Shown: in pieces, positions 35,646 to 46,700 of the stretch | Numbering within the stretch: the first letter of the stretch is position 1 | Layout: each line of letters starts with the position of its first letter | Assembly (NCBI GenBank): GCA_015680685.1 | Contig: MNCI01000651.1 | Span: forward strand, 1,789,832-1,853,831 | Length of the DNA stretch: 64,000 nucleotides | Source: Gnetum montanum | Taxonomy: Eukaryota; Streptophyta; Gnetopsida; Gnetales; Gnetaceae | Direction of reading: 5' to 3' | Translations under genes and position numbers: made by a program | The notes under the pieces: generated by a model | The model's database searches: none | Told to the model about the DNA's origin: nothing | The model's input: the letters and a program-made list of their open reading frames with translations, nothing else

Positions 35646-36240
35646 ATTAGAATATCAATAGATCCTAAAGATATCAGCTAGAAATATTTATATAGGAATC
35701 TAGTAGTCTATAATATATTAAAAGAGCTTAATCAAGCTTGCTTGAGTTCCCTTCCTCTTTTCATAACTATTTCCTTGTTAAACATCTATTGCTAACCTAT
35801 CTTTGTAATGTTTTAGGTATCTTTCTCATCTAACTATGAACCACCATAAATCTCAAATGCAAATATGGCTATAGGATGAGATTATATGATAAGGACTATG
35901 AAGATTTTAGTTAAGCTAAGCCTCTTATTAAAATATCTTTTTGATATTCATATGGTAAGCATTAATTATTGATATCATACTAAATTAATTCTTTCTTTGG
36001 ATATGCATTTTAGTCTTAATGTTGCTCTAACATGGTAAATAAAACCTCTAGTATTTAGTTGATATTATTAATCTTTTCTAAATGTTGACATCAAAGATTT
36101 TTTATATGTTATCTTTGTGAGAAGCTTAAATGCAATTATAAAAATAACTCTAAAACATTTGTGTTTTAGCTTTGATACTTATATTAGGATTTTATTTTTT
36201 GAAATGCTAAGGTGTCTTTTATTAAAAATAGCAATGGAAG
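35646..36240. other. No feature seen
   Basis: 600 bp of AT-rich DNA between the TCATGR-rich segment and the element D LTR. Confidence 0.6.
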
Positions 36241-36546
36241 AAGATCCTTTTTATCAGTCTTCAACTTTTTTCAACCTAAAAACTCATCCATAAAAGTGAC
36301 CATGAATGAGACTAAAAGTGATGGCCAACTTATGTTATTGAACAACATGGGTCTTAGTGAGGTCGTAATCTACTCATGATCAAAAATCATGGGATTTGAT
36401 CTACTTGTAGTATAACCTAAGGCCATAAACAATGGTCATGGGTTGTTGTGCACTCATGGTTGGAGATCAAAACTGTCACAATCTCATGACAGAATGATCA
36501 TAAATTGTGATGTAGTTGTGGTTATCTAACCATAGGTCATGGTAAT
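36241..36546 (-). repeat. 3' LTR of element D, left fragment
   Basis: Matches 59092-59445, clearest from AAGTGATGGCCAACT onwards. It ends in GTAAT (36542-36546), the target-site duplication of element E. The first 50 bp are weakly matched. Confidence 0.75.
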
Positions 36547-38140
36547 TGTAACAATGGAAAACGTCGGTTGCTGGAAAATACCAAACGAAAATCTATGTAC
36601 ACAATCTTAACCACGGATCCATGCGAGAGCTGTGCTAGAGAAAACGAATCCACGGTGCCCTGAACGGTCTTGTCGATTAGACATGGACTTACTTAACCAG
36701 TAGATTAACGAATATCGTGATAATATGCGTATTATATAGATATTCCACGAAATAATTTGATTCAACAAATTATAGAAGGATGTAGAAAATAATGTAAATA
36801 ACTTGAAATAATGACAACGTCAACGCGACAAGGAGGATTAGATTTAGGAAAGATACGCAATTCCAAGATCTATGTTTTGACTCGAAGACTACGTATATTG
36901 TATACAAAGTTCCAATAGCAAACTCCGCTTATCTTGTGTGAAGCATACACAAAACAACAAGAAAAATATTCAAAAAGGAGTATAGAATGAAGCTCGGTCT
37001 ACCTCGTAAGCCAAAGATGGAATGCAAGGAAGGTCAAGCCTAGATGTCTATCGATCAATTGTTTCTGATCAATAAACCTTACCAATCATATCAGATAATC
37101 TCTCGATCTCTGATCTACTCTTTTTGCCTTCAGTAGTCTTCGCTCAATGCTGCCAATGATTGCCAATGAAGAGAACTATATTTTTGCCAAAAGACTGATC
37201 ACTCCTGCTGCCAATGCTCAAAACAATGTCTTCTGTCTTTGCCCAAAAAAGAGGAATATCCCTTTTTTCTCCACCAACTGGAGTATTTATAGGTTCAGCA
37301 CTACGTGGAGAAGGCATGGCCCTAATGACACGTGTCTCGAACTTTCAAAATGCTGTTGACTTAGCAAATTTTATGTTGAAACTGGTCATGTTGCATCACA
37401 TTTTTGGGAAAGGGGGCAACGTACGCTATCAACTACTCCTGCTGAAGCTGCCTCATGATTACACTGCGATACACTGATGAGCATATTGTGCGTATGGATA
37501 GCAAGTGCATTTTTGGTACTACCTTAGCTGGCCTTACTCTGTATTACACTTGTTTACGCTGCATAGCGTGGCAGAGCATAATAGAGCATAGAAGTAGTTG
37601 ATTCAAGCTGTTTTATGCTCATTTACGATGCAAAGGGTAATAGAGCGTAAACTGGTCAACTTTACAACAAGTTACGCTTGTTTACGCTGTGTAGCATAAT
37701 AAGCGTAAAGCGACCAATCTGCAAAAAAGAAGAAATCAATCTGCCGCACTTCTTTGGACTTTAACTTTGACTTCCTCGAAGCTCATTACACTGCTCTACG
37801 TAATGGAGCGTAAATCCAGCCTTGAACAAAAGACTTAGCGAAATATGCAACAAGTCATATATCACGCTGCTTAGATCTTAAACTTCGTCGAATTCACTGA
37901 AGCAAGTTACTTTCTGATATCGGGCTACATTAAGCAAAGTTACGCCAAGTGACATTACGCTATGTTGCGTAATGTAGTAGAAAGAGAGAAAACAAAGTAA
38001 GCTTGGAATTTGTAAGAAACTTGGAGATTTGGTGCTGCGTGCCTCTTTGCCTTGTTTTGTCTTCTGGATTTCTATCACAAACATTTGCCCGAATCGTGAA
38101 TCTTTGCCCTAGGCTGATTCACAATTTTCATGGCGTTTTA
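36547..38140 (-). repeat. 3' LTR of element E
   Basis: Right edge GGCGTTTTA (GGTGTTTCA in the other copy). Left edge TGTAACAATGG next to the GTAAT duplication. The leftmost 22 bp, up to TGCTGG at 36569, have no counterpart at 52405, so either the 5' LTR lost them or they are filler DNA. U3 (37300-38000) is packed with AGCGTAA/TTACGCT motifs. Confidence 0.85.
37284..37291 (-). promoter_or_regulatory. TATA box of element E 3' LTR
   Basis: Minus-strand TATAAATA within CCTATAAATACTCCAG, conserved at 53125-53132 in the 5' LTR. Confidence 0.75.
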
Positions 38141-39284
38141 ATGGTCCCTCTTTGTTGACATTTAGAGGGCTTTCCTGAAAGACGTCGACAAAGAATACGA
38201 AACACCGGATGGGTAAAAGTACCAACAACGTTCATCGACGGTTACTCAAGTGTCACCCTATCAATGTAGAAGTGCAGAAATGAGGGAAATGGGAGATAAA
38301 ATGGTACGGGAGGGAATTCTTACAGAGGTAAGTGGAGAGAGGTTTAGGGAAGACTCAAGTGTGTGGGTATAGCTTTTTCGTGCATAAGCAATTAGGCTTC
38401 CTCCTGCGATTGCATTTGCATGGAGTTATGCCGTCATATTGTAGATGAAGAGGCTTGCATAGACGAATTGTGTTATGTTTGCATGGCCTAGATGAGTTGT
38501 GTTTCATCCTTTTTTTTGGCGTCCACTAGGCGAGTTGCATTGCACCAGTTCATGGACTTGACTGTAATGTAGATGCGAAAAGTGTATGTTGCATATTCAC
38601 ATTGTGTGCAAGGAAAATAGATGGGATGGCTAAGGAGGGGAATAAGAGCAAGAGGTAGGATTATGGGGAAAACAGGGTTGCACTCCTAGTAGACAAGCTA
38701 ACCTAAGCGACCATCTCAAAATGCTGTCTGTACTTCACTGCTCAGGTGAACACACTTTTGAACAACATCCTCATAGCAAGTAACCTGCAATCAAAGAAGA
38801 AAACAGAGGACACCATTGTTCGGCCGAATCACCGGAAAGGTTGTTGAAACAAGTACCGTTTGGGGCAAGACAGAGTGAGCAGGCCATGAACAAGGAACCA
38901 TAGCAAGAGGCCAGAGTCTCAATGTTGATGCTTGGCCTAGCATATCACTGCTAAAGAAAATCAGACTCATCACACCTGAATGATTAAGCAAAGAACTATC
39001 TAGGTGAATCTATGAAGCCAGAGTCTGATAGTGATGATGAGTGGAGATCCCCAAGGTCGTGGTTGATGAGAACTCCTTTGGGGCTCCGGATGGTGAAACT
39101 AACCTCTCAAAGGTGCCACTGCTGAAATGGGTGCAGTGACAGCATCTCCGAGGGGTTAGTAGTATGCCTTTCAGCATATCTGAGGAATCAGCAGAATGCC
39201 CACGAGGTAGTGATGTTGGGGCTGTCCCAACATCCCACCCAGTTCATTTTGCAGTCGCACAGAGATGATTACGCTCACTTGATT
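38141..39284 (-). other. 3' untranslated interior of element E with polypurine tract
   Basis: AAAGAGGGACCAT (minus, 38141-38153) abuts the 3' LTR and is the likely polypurine tract. The rest is non-coding, with somewhat higher GC content than the flanks; short frames on both strands look random. Confidence 0.6.
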
Positions 39285-39800
39285 CATATCTTGGTAGTCT
39301 GTAGGTCCCAGTTTTAAGTCCTGGTAGACTACTGTTGCTAGTTTTAAGTCTCAGCAGACCATGGTCCCAGTTTAAAGTCTGGGCAGACTGAAAAATGCTA
39401 GTTTTACATCGTAGCGGATGGCAGTAGAACTGATTTATGGTCTCGGTAGACCGTGATGTGGATGTTAGTTTCATGTCGTGACCCAGGGACAAATCTGTGC
39501 TGGTTTCACATCTCAGTAGACGAATACTTACTTGTGTCAGTTTTATGTCATAGTGGATAGCCGATGCCAGTTTAGCGTCGTGGCGAACGTGTGTAGGAAA
39601 TGCCAGTTTTACATCTTAGTGGACCTATACAACACTGCCCGTTTTACATCGCAGTGGATGATTGCAATTTTCTAGTTTTACGTCGTGGCGGACGATCGTT
39701 GCTAGTTTAGCGTCGTGGTAGACACGTGCGGAAAGTGCCAGTTTAGCATCATGGCGGACGTGTGAGGAGAGTACTAGTTTTATGTCATAGTGGACGATCA
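39285..39800 (-). repeat. 3'-UTR tandem array of element E
   Basis: About 15 degenerate units, each with AGTTTTACGTCGTGGCGGAC or a variant, spaced about 30 bp in the left part and 35-45 bp in the right part. It lies between the integrase stop and the LTR. Such 3'-UTR arrays are known in Ogre/Tat elements as a source of satellites. Confidence 0.85.
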
Positions 39801-39821
39801 CTGTGCCTAATGTTAACACTA

Positions 39822-40925
39822 GATATGCAGCTAAATGTAGTATCGCTTTAGGTATATATGGTTCATGGGGTTTGGTAACTCATTGTCGTTGATATCTGCT
39901 AGCTTGAATGCACCATTGCCATACACATCAGCTACCAAGAAAGGGTCCTCCCAGTTTGCAGAGAACTTGCCTACTGGTTCGCGAATGGCCTTGAGAACCA
40001 AATCTCCCTTCTCGATTGGACATTGTTGAAGATTATGACAATGTTTATGCCTCTGCTAATCTTGATACTTTTCGATGGTATCAAGCATCTGTATTCGCTT
40101 CTCCTCTACTGAGTCCAAATCCATGATCTGAGACTCGGTGTGTTGAGCATCATTTATAATCATGGAGAGGACCATCTACAGAGAAGGAACTTGTAATTCG
40201 AGTGGCAGCACTACCTCAGATCCATAGACTAGGCTATAGGGTGTACTGTTTGTAGCTATTCTACATGTGGTACGATACACCCATAGCACATAGAGGATCT
40301 TTTCATGCCATCATCTTTTGTTGCTGCTGAGCATTTTCTTGAGCAAATTGATAATGACCTTGTTTGTTGCTTCGGCTTGACCATTTGCTTGCGAGTAATA
40401 AGGTGAGGAAAAAGATTGTTTGATACTAAGGTTATCAAAAAAAGATTTGTTTTCCACACTGCTAAATTATGGCCCATTGTTGGTCATGATAGTCATCAGG
40501 AGGCCAAATCTAGTTACAATGTTGTCCAAAATGAAATGGTAGATCTGTTGAGATGTGATCTTTCGCAAAGGGATGGCTTCCACCCACTTCGTGAAATACT
40601 CAATAGCGGTGATTATGAAGCTGTGACCTGCGAAATATTTTGGTGTGATAGGCCCTATGATGTCTAATCCCCATCGTTGAAAGAGCCATGTAATTTGAGT
40701 TGTGTGTAGTTTCGTAGGTGACACATGTACAAGGTTTGCGTAACGCTGACACATGTTGCATGTTTTAACCTTTGTAAGATGGTATTTTTCCATATATGGC
40801 CAATAGTGCCCTAAGCGATGGATTTTAGCGGCCATGGCCTGTGGGGCTACATGTCCTTCGCATAGTCCCTTGTGAACTTCGTCGACTATACATTGTGCTT
40901 GATCTTTGTTAACGCAAGTAAGCAA
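39822..40925 (-). pseudogene. Integrase of element E, inactivated
   Basis: N-terminal zinc-binding domain at about 40880-40740 (His pair around HKGLCEGH, then CNMC). The core starts with WGLDIIGPI (first catalytic Asp). The second motif reads TNNGP where the family has TDNGP, so that Asp is Asn. The third acidic residue is in QANGQAEATNK (about 40370). The C-terminal domain has KGDLVLKAIREP and ends with MNHIYLKRYY near 39835, a typical Ty3/gypsy integrase end. Broken by stops and one shift near 40470. It inserted the element cDNA into chromosomes. Confidence 0.85.
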
Positions 40926-41258
40926 TACTCCATCGAAAGAGCATCTACAAAGGGTACTATCTCCTATGATGATGTATTGCTTAGCTTGCTTGCGGATTAC
41001 ATCTTTTTATGCGCGTGTTAGCTCGTGTGGTGGTTCGCTATGCAGGAGGTAAGCTTTAATATTATCGAACCACTCTAGTGTTCTATCCGTGAGTAGAGAA
41101 GATATTTGCGTTGTCTAAATGACAAGATCTGTACACTCTGTCATTAAGGTGGGACAAGTGTCAAACAGGTGCGATGGCACATTTAAAGCTAATGTAGCCA
41201 GTGCATCAGCTAGCGTGTTGTCATTTCGAGGCACGTGTTGGGCATCGGTTGCTGCGAA

Positions 41259-41912
41259 CTACTTCAGAAGATCTTTAGCCATATCGCAGTAGGGTTGTAA
41301 ATGTGCAGCCTTGCAGGCATAGACTCTTGTGATTTGATTTATAACAAGCATCGAATCGCCTCTAATCACCAGGTGTTGAACATCAAGCTCTCTGGCTTTT
41401 AATAATTCCCTGAGGAGCCCCTTGTACTCTGCCACGTTGTTCGTACAAGGAAAGGTCAAGCGGTAAGTGTGCAGATGTACATTCTCAGGTGACAGCGTAA
41501 TGACCGTAGCGACACTGCTGCCTCTAATGGTTGAAGCTCCATCAAAATGTAACGTTGCTTCGAGGTCTATTAGGATAGGGCTTAGACTATGTACATGCTC
41601 ATCGAGAAATTCAGGCTCTATCATCATCTGACTGTCAATAGGTGATGTTATTAGTTGGTTAGCTATCGCTTGGCCTTTCATAGAAGATTGACCAATATAA
41701 TGCAAATCAAATTCTGCCGTGATAGCTTTCCAATGAGCTATCTTACTACTTTCATATAGGTTGTGCCTAATATCCCTAAGGATGTTATTTTTGCAAATTA
41801 TGTTGACTTGGCTACAGAAGAGATAATGTCTACACTTTTCATATGCTAATGCTAAACAATTACGCTCTACTTCATTATACCTCATTTCATATGCACATAG
41901 AGCATGACTCAA
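41259..41912 (-). pseudogene. RNase H and second (archaeal-type) RNase H of element E
   Basis: A long open frame. Its first part (YNEVERNCLAL, HYLFCSQVNII) is the end of the RT-linked RNase H. The second part is an archaeal-type RNase H with LHFDGAST (Asp), TNNVAEYKGLL (Glu) and VIRGDSMLVINQ (Asp), so three acidic residues are present. Having two RNase H domains is a recognised trait of the Tat lineage. Best-preserved coding segment of the element. Linker and integrase follow after a non-open stretch (41258-40926). Confidence 0.85.
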
Positions 41913-42050
41913 GTAGTAGATGGGTACTTTTAACCCATCATCCCTCTTTTGACAGAGTAATGCAGCTAAGGCTACATCTAAGGTTGCGAGCTAGATGTAG
42001 AACGACTGATCCCTTTGTGGCGGAAATAATGTTGGCAAGCATTGAAATTC

Positions 42051-43299
42051 TTATTTCAAACTATCAAACGCATGCTGACAATCATCTGTCCATTCGAAAT
42101 TAACTCCCTTTTGAAGCAGATGATGCATAGGGTGTAATTTATCGGTTAATCTCGAGATGAACCACCTGATAAATTGTAACTGCCCTTGCAATCCACGTAA
42201 TTTCTTAAGATTTGTAGGGTGCATCAATTCAATGATGGCCTTGACCTTATCAGGGTCTACTCGTATGCTAGTTTCCAATACCACAAACCCCAGCATACGT
42301 CTAGTTTTGACTTTGAATACGCACTTCTTTGGGTTGAGCCGAAGGTCGAATTTAGAGCATCTTTTAAGGACTAACTCCAGATCCTCCTAATGATCTTCTG
42401 ACCTTATAAACTTAACAGCTATATCATCAACATAATAATTCAGTCTCCCTAGGAGGTAATCGCTAAATATGTACGTCATAGCTCATTGATACGTAGCTCC
42501 AGCATTTTTTAAACCAAAGGGCATCATAGTGTAATAGAAGGTCTCCTAGGGTGCCATGAATGTCATTGTCAGCTGGTGTTCTGGGTTGATGCGAATTTGA
42601 TTATAGCCTGAGAAGCCATCCATGAAGGATAAAAGTGCATGCCCAGTGGTTGTATCCACTAGTTGGTCGATACTCAGTAGTGGGAAATTTTCCTTGATTG
42701 TGGCTTTGTTTAAGTCTCGAAAGTCTATGCAGATGCGTATCCCTCCAGTCTTCTTAGGGACAACTACAATATTAGATATCCAATCTGAGTAATCGACTGC
42801 TTGGATAAAACCAACCTGGTATAGTTTAGTGATCTCATCATGTACTACTAGCGCAACCTCTGGCTTAATTTTCTGTGCTTTTTGTCTAATTTCTTTGATA
42901 CGAGGATTTAGAATTATGTTTTGTTGTATTAGCCTTGGATCTAGTCCCGACATATCTTCATATGACCGTGCGAATACTGTGATGTTGTTCTGGAGCACCT
43001 ATTTTATGTTGTCATGTGCCTTTTGGTCCAGTAAAGAACTAACCTTAAGAGTTTTAGTCTCACCTTTATGTGTAACCACAGAGACCTCGTTAAGGGGGTC
43101 TTCGGTTACGTCTCCAGCTTCCAGATCTAGCGTGCACGTCGATTGTCCTGGCTAGTCTAGAGATGTTTCTGACGTGGCTATGGTTGTGTCATTGAGGGCA
43201 AGGTTAGTTTCTACTAGCATGGAATCAAATTGTCTAATGATTTCCCCATGTGCGCCTGTTAAAGCTAGGGGTGCAGATAAAGTTTCGTCCATTTGCCAA
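42051..43299 (-). pseudogene. Reverse transcriptase of element E
   Basis: From about 43292 (MDETLSAPLAL) the frame runs into FARSYEDMSGLDP, a Tat-type RT entry. It then reads WISNIVVVPKKTGGIRICID, LSFMDGFSGYNQI and a template-grip region, to the thumb and connection (LHPMHHLLQKGVNFEWTDDC) at about 42060. The usual YxDD box would lie near 42430; there I read YYVDDIAVKF across a frame broken by stops. Copies genomic RNA into cDNA. A candidate 3' splice site (AG at 43301-43300 on the minus strand) precedes it. Confidence 0.9.
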
Positions 43300-43502
43300 C
43301 TATCTTGCAAAATTGCCAAATATAAAAGTAATTAAGAAGATGCTAAGTTAAGTGCCGCCAATATTAACGTATGATGCTTCATTTAGTCTAAAAAGAAAAG
43401 AGTATGGTATGACATTGCTGAGCGTGAGAAGCTAACTGAATTTTGAATACCGTGAATAGCCTATAATTAATGTGACCTGATTACGAGGTGATAAGGTGTA
43501 GT

Positions 43503-43522
43503 AGTTTAAGGTCGTTTCGGAC
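43503..43522. repeat. Single copy of the array-like motif, left of the antisense gene
   Basis: AGTTTAAGGTCGTTTCGGAC, close to the unit core of the 39285-39800 array. Similar copies lie at 48002-48022 and 48061-48081 on the other side of the antisense gene. Confidence 0.6.
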
Positions 43523-43637
43523 TGTAATGCATGTGATATCCGTTGTATTAATTGCCTGATCTTTGGGTTCCAGCTCATGCTGACACCATCATTTGGGCAA
43601 GTCCCACTTTAATCGGGCATCAAGTTGGTTAGTTTTG

Positions 43638-43643
43638 CATATA
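43638..43643 (+). promoter_or_regulatory. Candidate TATA box of the antisense gene
   Basis: TATAAG in GCATATAAGTAGGC, about 130 bp upstream of the ATG at 43770, which has the good plant start context ACCATGGC. The spacing suits a short leader. Prediction only. Confidence 0.4.
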
Positions 43644-43769
43644 AGTAGGCAGTCCTTATCGAAAACAGGTTGTTGGCTATTGCAAATTCGAATTCAGTTG
43701 TCGTAGAGAGAGGGAGAAAGAGCAAAAGATAGCAGCGCGTTATTTGTGAAGGTTTTCAGGACTGTAACC

Positions 43770-46700
43770 ATGGCACCGAAGGTAAGAGGAAAGAATGTCA
43801 AATTGGAAAAAATTGATGAAGTACAAGGGAGTCTGCAGCGTGCTTCGCAGGCCTTGGTCGAAGTAAGAGATGTCACTCCCATGAATCGGTAGGCCATCCC
43901 TTACTTACTCGTATTGCTTTCAGTGATATGAATTTTTTTTATTGTGTTTATTCTTTTGCGTCATTTGCGTAAACTAGAGTTTTAGGGATGTATTGAAACA
44001 AGGGTTTAGGTAGCGGTATTACGTCCATCACTATTGTCTGAGACAAACCTTGCACTATTACAAGGGTTTAAGCGATTTCGGTTGTGTGGCTAAAACATAA
44101 TTTGTAATTTTTCCTATGGTTTTCCTAAGCATGTAATGGAATCTAGATAGTAATGTGTTCATATTTTGTACAACATAATGGTGAAGCCTGTCCTAATCAT
44201 TTTGGACATAGTTGGGATTTTATGTTGTATAAACCCTCCCATAGCCAATCTTCCTCCCCCTCAGACTTGTTTGCAGGGGAAGGAAATATGGTTTCAGAAG
44301 GGTGCGTTGGAGTTTTTGCAATTTTTATTGAGTAACTACAGCATCATCGTCTGGTCACATTTTTTGGGTGATGTGGCTAGGGCTATTTTGGAACATTTGT
44401 TAGTCGGTTCTACACAAGGCATCTTGGCTTTCCTGACAGACGGGGCTATTGATACTGGTCATCCTCAAGACTGCAAACTTAGCGCCAGAGGATTCAGGAT
44501 TTTAAGTTGGATCTGGGAGATGCCCAGATTTAGCTGTTATCATGCATATAATATTTTGTTCATGGCCCATCATGTCTCAACCTACTTTCATAATCCACCA
44601 GGCACGGTGTATTATTCGGGCGGGTAAGTCATTTTACTTGTGGTATTGTTAATATGTTTTCTAATGTCTGAATTTGCAAAACGTAGGATAGTAATGTGCC
44701 ATATGATACAGGTTTTTCATCAACAAAAATGGGCTATTGGGTAATAATGATACATTGTCCTGGACCGAGAGGGCGATAAATGAATTTACGTCCACTAGCA
44801 ACGTACGCGTCGGTGTAATGGGGTAAATGGCCTTCAAAATTCTTGAGTATCCTACCCGTTATGTTGATTCCTTCAAGAGTTGTTAGAACCTTGGGTGGTT
44901 ACATGAGGAATGGACTTTGAACCTGCCCCTCACCCTCGCGAACGTGCAAAGGAAGCTTCCTCCATTTACTTTGCCATTCGGACTTGGTAAGTTTTCGTTG
45001 CTACAGTTAGTTATAGGATATTATTTTTTGAAATGTTGTGTAACATTGTTTTTGCTATCTTGACTTGTGTCTTGTGTTATCAGTTAGGGAATCTCGGGAA
45101 GTTACCATCATGATTTCTGGCTGCGAGGCGAACACCCTCCTTTTCCATTATGGCAACATAAAGGAAGCACAACGCTGGCTTGGCCACGTGGCAGTCCCAA
45201 TTGCATTGGTAACTAAGCTACGGGAGGCGAGGCTGATGCATTTGTTTCTAGCTATAACTCCCAATGTCCCCACAAGCAAAATGTTAACCCTGGTTAACTC
45301 CTTCAGCGAGGGAGATAAATATTTTTGCACACGTGTGTGTAATGTGCATGTTCATTTTGATATTGACGCTTAGCTATTTACTGACCTCTTCAGCGTCCCC
45401 TCCGATGGTCTTCCCATAGAGGAAAAATCAAGGAGAAGCGTCAAATGTCAGGAAGAGCTGGAGGAGTGGTTGGGGACTAAGAAGGACACAAAGGGGATTC
45501 CTTGTGAAAAGATTGAGTTAGAGGTCGCTAAGACCATTTATCCCATCTTCTAGGTCCAGGCTTTTCCCAGAACACTCTCGTAGGGGAAGTTCTTTACTAT
45601 AGAATAGGCCCATATCATGCAAGAGGTGATTAAGGAAGGGACCCAATTCGACTGGGCAAGCTATTTTGCTGAGGGGTTACGCACTGAGATGATCAGGCTC
45701 TGCCAAAAGCTTGAGTCCCATTTTAGTGTGCACTTCGCCTTCTTCATAGCTTGCCTTCGGCGTTTTACCAAATTTTTGGTGGTCCAGAGGAATGGGGTCT
45801 GGGTGCAATAGGACCGAGACCAGTTATCCAAACCTTGGATTTCCCATCTCTTCAGCACTACCCGATCACAGGATCCTCCGGAGGGAATTGGGGAGTTGCT
45901 TTCTATAATGACTAGGGGTGTGGTGGTACCTCGAACGTGAGGCCCTGACAGCGTAGGTGGGGTGCTTCCCTCTTACACTAGTGATGCATCACGGGGGAAG
46001 CGCCTGGCGGTAGAGATAGTAGATGTCTCGGTTAAACGTAAAAGGCCTCATCTAACCAAGGCACCTGTGGAACCAGCGGGTGGCACGGGCAGAACTGTAC
46101 AAGTCAAGTTTCAGTGAAGTAAACCTCTGCCTGGTAAGTGTAAGGATATAGTAAAAGTTATGGTAATTGCTATATTATGCAACTTATTCAAGGTATTTTT
46201 GAATTATTTGAGTGCATTATATGGTATAAACAGGGAGACCTATAGAGTGGTTGACCCTGAAACAGGGGCAGTGGTATTACGGTGTGGGGAAGGGGCCCTA
46301 GTTTTGGAAGAGGAGGCCTCGACTATTAGAGTGAGTGACACACAGACCCTTATGTGCAAGGAGAGAGAGGAGGTGGAGAACGTTGATGCACTCCCCACTG
46401 GAACAGGTAGAGGTAATCAGTCTATTAAAATTTTTAAGGCATTCTGTTAGTAACCAAAAATTTTGACTTAATTACACTACAGATGAATGAGGTGCATCCC
46501 CGTCTGCCGTTGTAAGCAGAGTGTGGGGGGAATTCCTTGATAAATTTACCTTTATTGAAGGCATCATCGGTGATATGATCGAGCACCTAGAGCACATCGA
46601 CCCTGGGGTTGGTATGTTGAGGCTATGGTATGCTTATTTTGTATAAGGTTATAGTGTTTAATTACATTTGATCTAATATTTATTATTAGGAGCTCACCTT

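Noticed and set aside
37147-37477. Two overlapping plus-strand frames repeated at 52997-53318
   Set aside because: They recur because they lie in the two LTRs of element E; no protein family is recognisable and they run across the TATA region on the opposite strand.
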